NCBI GenBank assembly: GCA_005883305.1
Contig: VBAC01000002.1
Span: 304,527-368,526, forward strand
DNA from: Alphaproteobacteria bacterium
GTDB taxonomy: Bacteria; Pseudomonadota; Alphaproteobacteria; Sphingomonadales; Sphingomonadaceae
Reading direction: 5' to 3'
DNA length: 64,000 nt
Shown here in pieces: positions 44,015 through 54,156 of this stretch. The notes under the pieces were generated by a model. The model saw only the letters and a program-made list of their open reading frames with translations, was not told where the DNA came from and did no database searches. Each line of letters begins with the position of its first letter. The first letter of the stretch is position 1. Position numbers and translations under genes: made by a program.

Positions 44015-44935
44015 ATGAAAATAAGGGTGATCGTCAACCGGCACGGCGGCACCCTGAAGGCCGGCGGCGAGGACGCCGAAGCGAAGATCAACGCCGCGTT
44101 CGAGAAGGCCGGCGTCGATGCCGACGTCCGGATGACGGATCCCGACGATATTTTCGACGCGCTGAGCGAGGGCGCGCGCGCTCCGGGGCTCGATGCTTTG
44201 GTCGCCGGCGGGGGCGACGGCACCCTGAGCTGCGCCGCCGGCCATCTCGCCGACAGCGGACGCCCGCTCGGCATCCTGCCTTTGGGCACGCTCAACCATC
44301 TCGCGCGCGATGCCGGGATCCCCGCGGGCCTGGGCGAGGCGGCCGCGGTGATCGCGGCCGGGCACATGCAGGCGATCGACCTCGCCGAGGTGAACGGGCG
44401 CATCTTCGTCAACAACAGCTCGGTCGGCCTCTACCCGGACATGGTGCGGCTGCGCGAGGTGGAGCAAGGGCGGCTCGGAAGGTCGAAGCGGATGGCGATG
44501 CTCTCCGCCAGTCTCGATACGCTGCGTTCCTTCCGCCGGCTTCGGCTGTGGGTCAGCGCCGAGGGGCTGGAAGCGCCGGTGCGAACGCCTTTGCTGTTCG
44601 TCGGCAACAACCGCTACCAGGTGAACCTGTTCGCTCTGGGCCAGCGCGAGACTCTCGACGACGGCGAGCTGTGCCTCTACGCGATCCGAGCCCGCGGCCG
44701 CATCCACCTCTTCTGGGCCGGAATCCGCGGCATATTCGGCAAGCTCGACCAGCAGCGCGACTTCGTCACCGCTTATGTGAAGGAGGCGGAGGTCTCCTCC
44801 AGCCGCGAGACCCTGACCATCGCCGTCGACGGCGAGACCGTGCGGATGGAGCTGCCGCTGCGCTACCGAATCCGGCCGGGGGCGCTGAAGCTCATCGTTC
44901 CGGCACCCGAAAGCTCCGGCCCGGCTCCGTCGTAA
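44015..44935 (+). CDS. Diacylglycerol kinase-family lipid kinase
   Basis: A 306-residue protein with the DAGK catalytic domain: VIVNRHGG start, AGGGDGTLSCAAGHLA nucleotide loop and LGILPLGTLNHLARDAGIP. C-terminal beta-sandwich domain with VDGETVRMELP. It probably phosphorylates diacylglycerol or a related lipid. Its last 44 bases overlap the convergent metallo-hydrolase gene. Confidence 0.92.
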   Translation: MKIRVIVNRHGGTLKAGGEDAEAKINAAFEKAGVDADVRMTDPDDIFDALSEGARAPGLDALVAGGGDGTLSCAAGHLADSGRPLGILPLGTLNHLARDAGIPAGLGEAAAVIAAGHMQAIDLAEVNGRIFVNNSSVGLYPDMVRLREVEQGRLGRSKRMAMLSASLDTLRSFRRLRLWVSAEGLEAPVRTPLLFVGNNRYQVNLFALGQRETLDDGELCLYAIRARGRIHLFWAGIRGIFGKLDQQRDFVTAYVKEAEVSSSRETLTIAVDGETVRMELPLRYRIRPGALKLIVPAPESSGPAPS

Positions 44936-45965
44936 CGAAGCGGGCCGGATCGGCGCCACGGGCGCGATTCAGCGCCGCGATTTCGCGCGGCGGGTCGTTC
45001 GGCCCTTCGAAGCTCAGCTGGAACGTGCCCCAATGCACGCCGAGCGCGCGGACGGGATCCAGCATCTCGAACACGCGGAAGGCCTCCTGCGGATCGATGT
45101 GGCTCTCCCGCATCATCTCGCGCGGGCGGTACGCGCCGATCGGGAGGATGGCGAGCCGGTAGGGGCCGCGCCCCGCCGCCTCGCGCGCCCAGGCGCCCGT
45201 TCCCCAGCCGGTATCGCCGGCGAAGAAGATAGCCCCCGACGGCGTTCGGATGGTGAAGGCCGACCAGAGCGCCCGGTTGCGGTCCGAGCCCCAGCGCGAG
45301 CCCCAGTGGTGGTTGCGTTCGACGACGACCTCGACTCCGGGGCGGATCGCGACCGCGCCGCCCCAGTCGCGCGCGACCGAGTCGATCCCGGCGTCCCGCA
45401 GGATGGTGTCGTTGCCGAGGCTGGTGACGATCGCCGGCCGGCCGCGGTCCCACAGGCGCTTCAGCGTCGGCAGGTCCATATGGTCGTAATGGTTGTGGCT
45501 GACCACGACGAGGTCGATCTTCGGCAAATCCTCGAAGCGCACGCCCGGCGCGCGGACGCGCACGGGTCCGATGAAGGAGAAAGGCGAGACGCGGTCCGAC
45601 CAGATCGGATCGGTGAGGATGTTGATGCCGGCTGTCTGGATGAGGACGGTCGAATGGCCGATCCACGTCACCAGCATCTCGCGCCCGTAGACTCGGCGCG
45701 GCAGGACGGTGGGCGTGACCGGAATATGGTCGGGCCAGGGTGAGCGGTCGCCGCTCGCCCAGCGGTTCAGGAAGCGCTGCGGATCGAGGCGGCCGGCGAT
45801 TGGACGGTCGGGATTGAAGAAGTGCCGCCCGTCGAAATGGCCGCTGGCCGGGCCGCGATAATAGATGCGGTCGAGGAAGGGCGGAACCAGCGCCGGGGCG
45901 AAGCAGAGGGCGACGAGCGCGAAGAGCAGCCCCCTGCCCAGCCAGCGCAGCGCCGCCCGCAGCAT
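44892..45965 (-). CDS. MBL-fold metallo-hydrolase, NAPE-PLD/UlaG-like
   Basis: A 357-residue membrane-anchored hydrolase. One N-terminal helix (GRGLLFALVALCFAPALVPP), then the beta-lactamase-like domain: TWIGHSTVLIQTAG, VSHNHYDHMDLPTL (HxHxDH zinc motif), HHWGSRW and FFAGDTGWG. The pattern fits lipid-phosphodiesterase-like (NAPE-PLD) members. Start 45965 was preferred to an in-frame ATG at 46019 because the latter overlaps the upstream gene and adds no signal. The 3' end overlaps the lipid-kinase gene by 44 bases. Confidence 0.88.
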   Translation of the reverse strand: MLRAALRWLGRGLLFALVALCFAPALVPPFLDRIYYRGPASGHFDGRHFFNPDRPIAGRLDPQRFLNRWASGDRSPWPDHIPVTPTVLPRRVYGREMLVTWIGHSTVLIQTAGINILTDPIWSDRVSPFSFIGPVRVRAPGVRFEDLPKIDLVVVSHNHYDHMDLPTLKRLWDRGRPAIVTSLGNDTILRDAGIDSVARDWGGAVAIRPGVEVVVERNHHWGSRWGSDRNRALWSAFTIRTPSGAIFFAGDTGWGTGAWAREAAGRGPYRLAILPIGAYRPREMMRESHIDPQEAFRVFEMLDPVRALGVHWGTFQLSFEGPNDPPREIAALNRARGADPARFVTTEPGRSFRVPER

Positions 45966-45975
45966 TCGGGCGTCC

Positions 45976-46398
45976 CTAGGGAACGTAGCTGAAGCCCGCG
46001 GGCGCGCGGGTTTCGACATGCTCTTCCTGATAGATGTCGAAAAGCAGTCGGCTCACGGCGTTGCCGCAGGAAAGCTCGTAGGCCGAAACGACCGAGCCAT
46101 AGGCGCCGACGCCGCCCTCGCCGCGCGGGCCAATGCGCGGCGCGGCCCCGCCTGGGCAGCGAAGCCGCGCGAGATAGGCGCGCTCGCCCTGGGGGCCGGC
46201 GACCCGGATGGGATTTTGGGCCGAGCCGAGCGGGTGCGCTTCGGCGGCGGCGATCAGCGCCAGCGTTTCGTCTTCGGGCGACGCCGGGTTCATCTGCGCG
46301 ACCATCGCCTCGGGCGAGGTGGTGCGCTGGCCGAGCCTGGGCTGTTGCTGGGCTGCCGCCGGGGCGGCGATCGCGGCGGCGAGAATGAGGATACGCAT
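45976..46398 (-). CDS. Small secreted protein of unknown function
   Basis: A 140-residue protein with signal peptide MRILILAAAIAAPAAAQ and a mature domain with VRVAG-like IRVAGPQGERAYLARLRCPGG and SAYELSCGNAVSRLLFDIYQ; two cysteines are likely paired. It lies between dnaE2 and the metallo-hydrolase on the same strand, 10 bases before the latter. No family recognised. Confidence 0.75.
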   Translation of the reverse strand: MRILILAAAIAAPAAAQQQPRLGQRTTSPEAMVAQMNPASPEDETLALIAAAEAHPLGSAQNPIRVAGPQGERAYLARLRCPGGAAPRIGPRGEGGVGAYGSVVSAYELSCGNAVSRLLFDIYQEEHVETRAPAGFSYVP

Positions 46399-46461
46399 GA
46401 ACGAGACTCCGCTGGGACCGCCCGGTTTAGGGTCCGCGCCTTATGCCCGCAATGCCGCGCC

Positions 46462-49400
46462 TCAATGGAAATTGCGCGATTTGATGCGCAGCCCGCCATC
46501 GGGCGAAGGCGGCAAGGCGGGGCGCGGCGGCGGATCGCGGTGATCGCGGCCGCCGCCCCGCGCGGCGTCGGCCGGCCCGGGCCGGTGCGGGAAGTCCATC
46601 GCGCCCACTCGGTGCAGCAGGGGCGTCAGGTCGTCGAGCCTTTCGGCGACGATGTGGACGACCTGCCCTTCCCGCTGCAAAATGCCGTGCACGCCGACCA
46701 TCGCCGAGGCGAGAACCGTGCGGCGGTGGGCATCGAAGACGCGCTGCCACAGGATCGCGTTGGCGATCCCGGTCTCGTCCTCCAGCGTCAGGAAGGTGAC
46801 ATTCCCCTTGCCCGGCCGCTGGCGGACGAGGACGATGCCGGCGACATGGACCCTTGCTCCGTCCCGGAGGCGGCCCAGCTGTCCGGCGGGAGTCACGCCA
46901 TGCCGCTCCAGCTCGGGGCGAAGGAAGGCGAGCGGATGGCTTCGCAGCGACAGCTGGAGCGCGCGATAATCCTCGACCACCTCGCGCCCGTCGCTCATCG
47001 GCGCGAGCGACACCGCCGGCTCGTTGGCCCGTGCCTCGGCCGCGGCGAACAATGGCAGCGGCGCGCCGCCGAGGCCCCGCACCCGCCACAGGGCCTGCCG
47101 CCGGTCGAGCCCGAAGCATCGGAAGGCGTCGGCATCGGTCAGCTTCTCCAGCGCCGCAGCCGGCACGCCGGTGCGCGCCATCACGTCCTCGATCGAGGCG
47201 AAGGGACGGTCCTGAGCCGCCGCGGCGATCCTGGCGCCGTGCGCGTTGGAAAGGCCTTTCACCATGCGCAGGCCGAGGCGGAGGGGCAATAAATCCCTTA
47301 AGCCCTCCCCCTTGATGGGGGAGGATTGGGTGGGGGTGGCGTCGATGCAGGGCAGTGTCTTTCCGGAGACTCCACCCCACCCCAACCCCTCCCCATCAAG
47401 GGGAGGGGCTTTATCCTCCAAAGTGCAATCCCAGCGGCTGGCATTCACACAAACCGGCCGCACCTCCACCCCGTGTTCGCGCGCGTCGCGGACGAGCTGG
47501 GCGGGGGCATAGAAGCCCATCGGCTGGGCGTTGAGGATCGCCGCGCAGAAGACGTCGGGATGGCGGCATTTCATCCAGGACGAAGCGTAGGCGATCTTGG
47601 CGAAGCTCGCTGCGTGGCTTTCGGGAAAGCCGTAGCTGCCGAAGCCTTCGATCTGCTTGAACGTCCGCTCGGCGAAGTCGTGCGTGTAGCCGTTGGCGAT
47701 CATGCCATCGATCATCGGCGCGCGAAACCTGCTGACCCCCCCGGTCGACTTGAACGTGGCCATCGAGCGGCGCAACGCGTCGGCCTCGGCTGCGGTGAAG
47801 CCGGCGCCGACGATGGCCACGTTCATCGCCTGCTCCTGGAACAGCGGCACGCCGAGCGTCTTTTTCAGCACCGCCTTGAGCTCGGGCTTGGGATATTCGG
47901 GCTTCTCCTTCCCCTCGCGCCGCCGAAGATAGGGATGGACCATGTCGCCCTGGATCGGGCCGGGCCGGACGATCGCGACCTGGATGACGATGTCGTAGAA
48001 TTCTTTCGGCTTGAGCCGCGGCAACATCGACATCTGCGCCCGGCTTTCGATCTGGAACGTGCCGAGCGTGTCGGCCTTCTGGATCATTGCATAGACTTCG
48101 GGATCGTCCCGTTGCAGCGCGTCAGACCAGAGATTCATGTCGACCGATTTGTGCGCCCGCAGCAGGTCGAACGCGCGGCGCATGCAGCCGAGCATGCCGA
48201 GACCGAGCACGTCGAGCTTCATGATCCGGAGTTCCTCGAGGTCGTCCTTTTCCCACTGGATCACGCGGCGGTCCTCCATCGCCGCGGGCTCGATCGGGAC
48301 GAGATCGTCGAGCCGGTCGTGGGTGAGGACGAAGCCGCCCGGATGCTGGCTGAGGTGACGCGGCGTACCGATCAGCTGGCGGGTAAGCTCCAGGGTCAGC
48401 GCCAGACGCGGATCGTCCTTGTCGAGCCCCAGATCCTCGACATGCTGCTCGGCCACCCCGTCGTTCGACCAGCCCCAAACCTGGCCCGAGAGGCTTGCGG
48501 TGACGTCCTCCGAAAGGCCGAGCGCCTTGCCGACCTCGCGCACCGCGCCGCGCGTGCGGTAGCGGCTGACAACCGCGGTAATGGCCGCGTGCTCATGCCC
48601 ATAATTCTCATAGATCCACTGGATCACTTCCTCGCGCCGCTCATGCTCGAAATCGACGTCGATATCGGGCGGCTCGTTCCGGTTCTCGGAGATGAAACGT
48701 TCGAACAGGAGCGTATGCCTGACCGGGTCGATCGAGGTGATCCCGAGCAGGTAGCAGATCATGGAATTGGCCGCAGAGCCGCGCCCCTGGCAGAGAATCT
48801 CCTGACTGCGGGCGAACTGGACGACCGAATTGACGGTGAGGAAATAAGGCGCGTAGCCGAGCTTGCCGACCAGCCTGAGCTCGTGATCGAGCAAATCGGC
48901 ATAGGCTTTGGGAGCGCCCTCGGGGAATTTGGAGCGAAGCGCGTCGCGGGTCAGCCGCTCGAGCGCCTGTTGCGGCGTCCGGCCCGACATCACCACCTCG
49001 GCGGGGTATTGGTAGCTGAGCTCGCGAAGCGAGAAGGTGCAGCGTTCTGCGATGTCCGCGGTGGCCTGGACCGCGTCTGGAAAGGCGCGGAAGCGGCGCT
49101 CCATCTCCCAGGGCGCCTTGAGATGGCGATCGGCGAAGCGCTCGCGGCGGAAACCCAGTTCATCGATCGTACAATGCGCGCGAATCGCGGTGACGACGTC
49201 GTGGAGCATGCGCCTGCCGGGGCTGTCGTAGAGTACGTCGCCGGTGGCGAGGCTGCGCAGGCCATGGCGGCGGGCAAGCCCGTCGAGGTCGTGGAGCCGC
49301 TTCGCCTCGCCGGGGCGGCGGCGGTGGGTCAGCGCGAGATGGCCGCTCGCGCCGAAGATGTCCGCCATCTGGGCGAGCGCGATTTCGGTCACTTGATCGG

Positions 49401-49794
49401 CCTCGTCGGGGACGAGCGCCGCGACCAAGCCCTGGCTCCAGGCGGCGACGTCCTCCCAGTGGAGAAAACATTGGCCCTTCTCGTCCTTCTTGCGGTCGAT
49501 CCGGCTCTTGCCGGTGGTGAGCAAACGGGTGAGGCGCGACCAGCCGGCGCGATCCTCGGGCCAGACCAAAAGCGCGGACCCATCCATCAGGTCGAGCCGG
49601 CAGCCGGCGACGAGGCGGACGCCGGTCTCGCGCCCGGCCTTCAGCGCCTTGACCAGCCCACCGACACTGTTGCGGTCGGCGACGCCGAGCGCCGGATAGC
49701 CGAGCATCGCCGCCGCCGCGAACAGCTCTTCGGCGCTGGAGACCCCGCGCAGGAAGCTGAAATGGGTCGCGGCCTGGAGCTCGACATAGGTCAT
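46462..49794 (-). CDS. dnaE2: Error-prone DNA polymerase DnaE2 with in-frame repeat insertion
   Basis: A 1110-residue C-family polymerase of SOS mutagenesis. PHP domain at the start ([16 protein letters not shown]), the polymerase active site in [31 protein letters not shown], and the C-terminal OB fold ([24 protein letters not shown]). Residues about 796-831 are not protein-family sequence: they come from an inverted repeat element at 47302-47409 read in frame, between WDCTLE and LRLGLRM. Its start overlaps the imuB stop (ATGA). It acts with ImuA and ImuB. Confidence 0.95.
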   Translation of the reverse strand: MTYVELQAATHFSFLRGVSSAEELFAAAAMLGYPALGVADRNSVGGLVKALKAGRETGVRLVAGCRLDLMDGSALLVWPEDRAGWSRLTRLLTTGKSRIDRKKDEKGQCFLHWEDVAAWSQGLVAALVPDEADQVTEIALAQMADIFGASGHLALTHRRRPGEAKRLHDLDGLARRHGLRSLATGDVLYDSPGRRMLHDVVTAIRAHCTIDELGFRRERFADRHLKAPWEMERRFRAFPDAVQATADIAERCTFSLRELSYQYPAEVVMSGRTPQQALERLTRDALRSKFPEGAPKAYADLLDHELRLVGKLGYAPYFLTVNSVVQFARSQEILCQGRGSAANSMICYLLGITSIDPVRHTLLFERFISENRNEPPDIDVDFEHERREEVIQWIYENYGHEHAAITAVVSRYRTRGAVREVGKALGLSEDVTASLSGQVWGWSNDGVAEQHVEDLGLDKDDPRLALTLELTRQLIGTPRHLSQHPGGFVLTHDRLDDLVPIEPAAMEDRRVIQWEKDDLEELRIMKLDVLGLGMLGCMRRAFDLLRAHKSVDMNLWSDALQRDDPEVYAMIQKADTLGTFQIESRAQMSMLPRLKPKEFYDIVIQVAIVRPGPIQGDMVHPYLRRREGKEKPEYPKPELKAVLKKTLGVPLFQEQAMNVAIVGAGFTAAEADALRRSMATFKSTGGVSRFRAPMIDGMIANGYTHDFAERTFKQIEGFGSYGFPESHAASFAKIAYASSWMKCRHPDVFCAAILNAQPMGFYAPAQLVRDAREHGVEVRPVCVNASRWDCTLEDKAPPLDGEGLGWGGVSGKTLPCIDATPTQSSPIKGEGLRDLLPLRLGLRMVKGLSNAHGARIAAAAQDRPFASIEDVMARTGVPAAALEKLTDADAFRCFGLDRRQALWRVRGLGGAPLPLFAAAEARANEPAVSLAPMSDGREVVEDYRALQLSLRSHPLAFLRPELERHGVTPAGQLGRLRDGARVHVAGIVLVRQRPGKGNVTFLTLEDETGIANAILWQRVFDAHRRTVLASAMVGVHGILQREGQVVHIVAERLDDLTPLLHRVGAMDFPHRPGPADAARGGGRDHRDPPPRPALPPSPDGGLRIKSRNFH
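47302..47409. repeat. GC-rich inverted doublet inside dnaE2
   Basis: Two inverted copies separated by a short spacer. Left: CCTCCCCC, loop TTGAT, GGGGGAGG, then ATTGGGTGGGGGTGG. Right, read on the minus strand: CCCCTCCCC, loop TTGAT, GGGGAGGGG, then TTGGGGTGGGGTGG. It keeps the dnaE2 reading frame open. Confidence 0.88.
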
Positions 49795-51431
49795 GCGAAC
49801 AGCCCGTGCAGGTGCCAGCTTGAGTCGCCGGTCACGGGATCCTCGCCGTCGCCCTGGCGGAACAACCAGAAGCGGGCCCCCGCTTCGTCCTCGACCTGGA
49901 AATAGTCGCGGACGGCGGCGTGCTCAGCCTTGCTCCGCCACCATTCGCCATAGACTCGTTCGGGGCCGTCGGCGGCGGCAACCTGATGGACTCGGCCGCG
50001 CCAGCGGAAGCGGCGCGGCGGGCCGTCGGGGACGGTCGAAAGCACCTGCTCGACCGGCTCCGGCGGGGACAGGAGGCGGATTGGGCGCGGCCAATCGGGC
50101 CAGTTCGCGGTCTCGCCGAGCACGTGCGAGCGGGTGACGCTGCGCTCCGGAAGGTCGCTTTCTCGAGCCGTGAGGCGGAACAGGCGGCGCTCGCCAAGGC
50201 GGACGGCGAGGCGGTCGACCAAAGCGGCGAGATCGGGGACGGGCTTCTCCCCGGTCATCTCGCCCGCGATCGGCTCGGCGCTAAGCGGCTCGACGCGCGC
50301 GGCGGTCAGGAGGAGGCGCTCGATGCCGAAGCCGGGATCGATCTTTTCGATCTTCGCGTGAAGAAGCCGCCGCAGGTGATCGTCGTCTCGGGTTGCTCGA
50401 GAGAGGCTAATGACCTGATATTGCTTGCTATTATCGACCAACTGGCAAGCGAGGACGAGGCTGCGGGCGCCGAGGCCGGATTCGGCGAGCATTGGCACGA
50501 GACGGCGGACGGCTTCGGCGGTGGCTTCGGCGATCGCCTCGGCGCCGGCGATCGGTTCCTGGAAGCGGAGCAGGACGCCCGGCGGCTCTTGCGGGACGAT
50601 CGGGTCGAACGGCTCGCCCGCCCGGCCGAGCGCCTGATCGAGGCGCAGGAGCAGGCCGCTTCCGAAGCGGCGCTGGAGCGGCGCTCGGGGCATGGCGACG
50701 AGCTCGCCGATCCGCTCGAGGCCGAGGCGGCGGGCGGCGCCGAGCGCTTTCTCGTCGAGGCGCAAGGTGGCGAGCGGCATGGCGGCCAAAGCGTCGCCTT
50801 CCCGGCCGCCTGGGCAGAGCATGATCCGGTCCGGGCCGAAGCGCGCCAAAGCGTGGGCGGCGCCGGCCGTTCCGGCGACGGCGATGCGGGCGGTGAAGCC
50901 CAGGCGGCGGCAGAAGGCGAGGATTCGCGCGCACATCGCCTGCTCGCCGCCGAACAGGTGGGCGACTCCGCTCAGGTCCAGCCACAGGCCGTCCGGGTCC
51001 GAGACGGCGACGCGCGGAGTCCAGCGGCGGGCGGCGAACAGGCCGAGGCGGTGCAGCCAGGCCAAGTCGCCTTCATGATCGGCGCCGCGCACGTCGAGGC
51101 CGGAGACGAGGATCCGCGCCTTGGCGAGCGGCATGCCGGCCTCGAGCCCCAGCGCGCGCGCCCGCGGGCAGAGCGCCGCGAGCACGTTCTGATTGCCCTG
51201 CCTGTGCGCGGTGACCAGCGCGCCTTCCGCCTCGCGCGGCACGAAGCCCTGCGGCTGCGCCTCGCGAGCCCAGCGCGCGCCGGGGCGCCAATGGCCGCCG
51301 CGCGCCGGCAGAACGCGGTTGGCGTCAGGCAGCCTGGGGGCGGACGTCGGCGACGAGGGGGTGCGGCGCTCCGCCCGCCTGATCCGGTCGATCGCCAGAT
51401 CGGGCAGCCAGAGCGAGGCGAGCCTCGGCAT
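49791..51431 (-). CDS. imuB: Y-family polymerase-like protein ImuB
   Basis: A 546-residue protein related to Y-family polymerases but without the catalytic acidic motif; where DinB has a DxD start, this has [14 protein letters not shown]. Thus it serves as a scaffold that links DnaE2 and ImuA to the sliding clamp. It has the palm/finger regions ([34 protein letters not shown]) and a little-finger and C-terminal region ending [11 protein letters not shown]. The start at 51431 is the conserved MPRLASLWL. It overlaps imuA by 107 bases. Confidence 0.93.
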   Translation of the reverse strand: MPRLASLWLPDLAIDRIRRAERRTPSSPTSAPRLPDANRVLPARGGHWRPGARWAREAQPQGFVPREAEGALVTAHRQGNQNVLAALCPRARALGLEAGMPLAKARILVSGLDVRGADHEGDLAWLHRLGLFAARRWTPRVAVSDPDGLWLDLSGVAHLFGGEQAMCARILAFCRRLGFTARIAVAGTAGAAHALARFGPDRIMLCPGGREGDALAAMPLATLRLDEKALGAARRLGLERIGELVAMPRAPLQRRFGSGLLLRLDQALGRAGEPFDPIVPQEPPGVLLRFQEPIAGAEAIAEATAEAVRRLVPMLAESGLGARSLVLACQLVDNSKQYQVISLSRATRDDDHLRRLLHAKIEKIDPGFGIERLLLTAARVEPLSAEPIAGEMTGEKPVPDLAALVDRLAVRLGERRLFRLTARESDLPERSVTRSHVLGETANWPDWPRPIRLLSPPEPVEQVLSTVPDGPPRRFRWRGRVHQVAAADGPERVYGEWWRSKAEHAAVRDYFQVEDEAGARFWLFRQGDGEDPVTGDSSWHLHGLFA

Positions 51432-52143
51432 CGGGGGCCTCCAGAAGCCATTGGTGGGGCGGGCCGCCACGCTGGCGGACCAGGGCGACTTGCCAGCGGG
51501 CGCGGCCGATGCCGCCGCCGATCTCCGCCGCGAACGGCAGGGGCGCGGAGGGCGCGCAGGCGATCCGCCAGCGGGTCGTCGCCGGCGAAGGAAGGGCGAG
51601 CGGATCGGCGGCGGCCTTGCGCCAGCGCCGCAGCAGCAGGGCCGCGGTTCCGCCCTCCTCGGCGGCGAGCTGGAGGCGGCGGAGCGCGGCCATTTCGACG
51701 CGGCCCGTTTCGCCGATCACCGCGGCGAGCGAGCCGTGGCGAAGTCCCTCCTCCATCACCGCCAGCACTTCCTCGTCATTGCGGCATTCGGCGTAGAGCA
51801 CGCGATCGGGCGTCAGGCCGGCTGCGGCGAGGCCGGGCGCGAACAGGTCCCGCCGCGCCAGCGCCCAGAGTATTTGGCCCGCGCCGGCGTCCCGCCGCGA
51901 GAAGCGCGCGGCAATCGCAGCGAGAAACAAAGTCGCGGCCGCTTCGTCCCCCAGCGAAGGCGCGGCCGCGGCCGCCTCGTGAAGCCCCGCCGCCAGCCCG
52001 CCGCCGGCCAGCCGCCGATCGACCTCGCCGATGCCGAAGGTCAGGCACGGCCGCTCGGCCCGGGCGAAGCCGGGGCGTTCGATCGCGCCTATCTCGGCGC
52101 GCAGGGCGGCGAGACGCGCGTCACGGGCGGACGAAGCGTTCAT
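51325..52143 (-). CDS. imuA: SOS mutagenesis protein ImuA
   Basis: A 272-residue RecA/SulA-like protein, first gene of imuA-imuB-dnaE2. FGIGEVDRRLAGGGLAAGLHEAAA is the family opening, followed by ILWALARRDLFAPGLAAAGL and VLYAECRNDEEVLAVMEEGLR. The start at 52143 was chosen because an in-frame ATG at 52158 lies only three bases from the LexA box; either is possible. The cassette is expected to be induced by DNA damage. Confidence 0.9.
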   Translation of the reverse strand: MNASSARDARLAALRAEIGAIERPGFARAERPCLTFGIGEVDRRLAGGGLAAGLHEAAAAAPSLGDEAAATLFLAAIAARFSRRDAGAGQILWALARRDLFAPGLAAAGLTPDRVLYAECRNDEEVLAVMEEGLRHGSLAAVIGETGRVEMAALRRLQLAAEEGGTAALLLRRWRKAAADPLALPSPATTRWRIACAPSAPLPFAAEIGGGIGRARWQVALVRQRGGPPHQWLLEAPDAEARLALAARSGDRPDQAGGAPHPLVADVRPQAA

Positions 52144-52160
52144 GCGACTCGGACTCATAT

Positions 52161-52175
52161 GTTCGCTTTATGTTC
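52161..52175 (-). promoter_or_regulatory. LexA (SOS) box
   Basis: GTTC at 52161-52164, seven bases, GTTC at 52172-52175: a perfect alphaproteobacterial LexA site GTTC-N7-GTTC directly upstream of imuA. It lies between imuA and the divergent toxin gene, about 80 bases from the toxin start. Confidence 0.88.
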
Positions 52176-52219
52176 CAACGTTTTCCAACGGAGTCAAGGT
52201 AGGGAAGAAATCCACCTCA

Positions 52220-52254
52220 TTGCGCATTCACGGCTTGTCGGTTATATCCGACAA
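52220..52254 (+). promoter_or_regulatory. Toxin-antitoxin promoter and operator
   Basis: A perfect inverted repeat TTGTCGG (52235-52241), TTATAT (52242-52247), CCGACAA (52248-52254) surrounds a -10-like TTATAT. A -35-like TTGCGC at 52220-52225 is 16 bases upstream. The palindrome ends at the toxin ATG, so the message would be leaderless or nearly so, and antitoxin or complex binding would block the -10. Confidence 0.6.
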
Positions 52255-52545
52255 ATGTTCTCGGTCCTGCAAACTGAGACGTTCGAACGCTGGCTGGACG
52301 ATTTGCGCGACCGAAAGGCTCGGGCGGCGATTAGAAATCGACTGTTGCAGATCGAGGGCGGTTTGCTCGGCGACATAAGGCCGCTGGGCGGAAAGGTGAG
52401 CGAGATACGGATCCATCAGGGCCCCGGCTACCGCCTTTACTTCACCAAGAAGGGCCTCTTCGTAATCGTCCTGCTCTGCGGCGGAGACAAGGGTTCACAA
52501 AGCCGGGACCTGAAGAAGGCAAAAGAAATGGCCGCCCAGGTCTAA
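52255..52545 (+). CDS. RelE/ParE-family toxin (addiction module killer type)
   Basis: A 96-residue protein: FSVLQTETFERWLDDLRDRKARAAIRNRLLQIEGG, then IRPLGGKVSEIRIHQGPGYRLYFTKKG and LLCGGDKGSQSRDLKKAKEMA. This is the putative-addiction-module killer (HigB-like) group of small RNases. The start at 52255 follows the operator palindrome directly. Paired with the downstream antitoxin after 30 bases; toxin-first order is usual for this group. Confidence 0.9.
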   Translation: MFSVLQTETFERWLDDLRDRKARAAIRNRLLQIEGGLLGDIRPLGGKVSEIRIHQGPGYRLYFTKKGLFVIVLLCGGDKGSQSRDLKKAKEMAAQV

Positions 52546-52575
52546 TGGCGGCACAATGCGACAGGAAGGACAGGC

Positions 52576-52920
52576 ATGGCACTCAAGCTGACGCCCTTTG
52601 ACGCTGCAAAATATATCGAAACCCTCGAGGACCAGGCGGATTTGCTCAATGACGCCTTCCAATCGGGCCATGCCGGATACATCGCGATGGCGCTGGGCGC
52701 CGTCGCGCGAGCCCGCGGCATGACCGAGCTGGCGGAGAAGACGGGACTGAACCGCCAGGCCCTGTACGAGGCGCTCTCCACGAACGGCAACCCCACGCTC
52801 GACACGATCCTGCGCGTGTCCGCTGCGCTAGGCTTTGGATTGCAGGCCATTCCCGCCAACGAAGATGGATCTTCACATGAAGACGCCCCGCCGAAAAAGC
52901 CCCGTCGAGCGAGAGCTTGA
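52576..52920 (+). CDS. HigA-like antitoxin
   Basis: A 114-residue DNA-binding antitoxin. A helix-turn-helix spans about residues 40-90 (IAMALGAVARARGMTELAEKTG, NRQALYEALSTNGNPTLDTILRV). The N terminus (LTPFDAAKYIETLEDQADLL) matches the addiction module antidote family. The basic tail (PPKKPRRARA) is extra. It neutralises the preceding toxin and probably represses the operon through the palindrome at 52235-52254. Confidence 0.92.
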   Translation: MALKLTPFDAAKYIETLEDQADLLNDAFQSGHAGYIAMALGAVARARGMTELAEKTGLNRQALYEALSTNGNPTLDTILRVSAALGFGLQAIPANEDGSSHEDAPPKKPRRARA

Positions 52921-52983
52921 GAGGGGAGCCGGACGAGCACTGGCCCCCGCCGCCCTCCCCCGCTAGAGAGCCCTTCGGTAAAC

Positions 52984-54156
52984 ATGGCGAGCAACAGCGC
53001 AGTCCCGATCGCGGAGAATGTTCCGCTGCCGCAGGCGCCGAAGCGGCGAGGCTGGAAGCCCTTCGGCCTGCGCGAGCAACCCTTTTTCGAGGACAAGGAC
53101 CGGGCCTTCTGGATCCTGCAATCGGCCGGCTGGGCGGGCTATTTCTTGCTCCGGATCCTGTCCCTTCTCTCCAACGTGCCGGGCGACAGGGTGTGGAGCT
53201 ACGTCCTCCACACGGCGCTGCTGACCGCCACCGGCTATTCGATCACCCTCCTCATGGCCTCGGCCTTCCGCCGGCTGATCAAGATGAAGCCGGTCTACAC
53301 CTGGGTCGGATCGATCATGCTCGTCGGAGTGGCCGCCGCCGGCTTCTCGGCGATCGAAACATGGAGCATCGCCACCTTCGTCAACTCCGAGGTCCGCCCC
53401 GAGGGCCTGCGCCTGCTCGGCGCGATCCTGTTCACCGTCTCGCTGCTGATCGCCTGGTCGGCGCTCTATTACAGCATCAACTTCTTCCTTCTGCTCGAGG
53501 AGCAGACGGACCGGCTGCTCCGGCTCGAAAGCCAGGCCTCCAACGCCCAGCTGGCGATGCTTCGCTACCAGCTCAACCCGCATTTCCTGTTCAACACGCT
53601 GAACTCGATCTCGACCCTGGTGCTTCTGAAGCAGACCGACCGCGCCAACGCGATGCTCTCACGCCTGTCCTCGTTTCTGCGCTATACGCTGGTCAACGAA
53701 TCCACCGGCATGGTCACGGTGACTCAGGAGATCGAGACCCTGAAGCTCTATCTCGAGATCGAGAAGATGCGCTTCGAGGAGCGGCTGCGGACCCATTTCG
53801 ACGTCGACAAATCGGCGATGCGCGCGCACCTTCCCTCGCTTCTGCTCCAGCCCCTGATCGAGAATGCGATCAAATATGCGGTGACCCCGCAGGAGGAGGG
53901 CGCGGACATTTCGGTCGAGGTGCGCCGCGACGCCGGCCGCGTGCTGATCAACGTTTCCGACACCGGGCCGGGCGCCGACGCCCAATATCAGGTGCGCGCC
54001 GCGCAATCGACCGGAGTCGGCCTGGCGAACATTCGCGACCGTCTGGCGCAGGCCTATGGCGACAACCACCGCTTCGAGACACAGTCGGACATCACAGGGG
54101 GCTTCCGCGTTTTCATCGAAATCCCGTATCAAATCGAAGCCGAGGAGCCGAAATGA
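52984..54156 (+). CDS. LytS-type sensor histidine kinase
   Basis: A 390-residue membrane kinase. About four helices lie between residues 45 and 170, then a short coiled region (LLLEEQTDRLLRLESQASNAQ) and the His_kinase domain: AMLRYQLNPHFLFNTLNS with phospho-His near residue 200, then LLLQPLIENAIKYAV (N box) and VSDTGPGAD with GVGLANIRDRL (ATP lid). No extracytoplasmic sensor domain is obvious. ATGA overlap with the response regulator gene. Confidence 0.94.
   Translation: MASNSAVPIAENVPLPQAPKRRGWKPFGLREQPFFEDKDRAFWILQSAGWAGYFLLRILSLLSNVPGDRVWSYVLHTALLTATGYSITLLMASAFRRLIKMKPVYTWVGSIMLVGVAAAGFSAIETWSIATFVNSEVRPEGLRLLGAILFTVSLLIAWSALYYSINFFLLLEEQTDRLLRLESQASNAQLAMLRYQLNPHFLFNTLNSISTLVLLKQTDRANAMLSRLSSFLRYTLVNESTGMVTVTQEIETLKLYLEIEKMRFEERLRTHFDVDKSAMRAHLPSLLLQPLIENAIKYAVTPQEEGADISVEVRRDAGRVLINVSDTGPGADAQYQVRAAQSTGVGLANIRDRLAQAYGDNHRFETQSDITGGFRVFIEIPYQIEAEEPK

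Noticed and set aside
47326-49905. An 859-codon plus-strand frame
   Set aside because: Antisense to dnaE2, which is a full match to its family.
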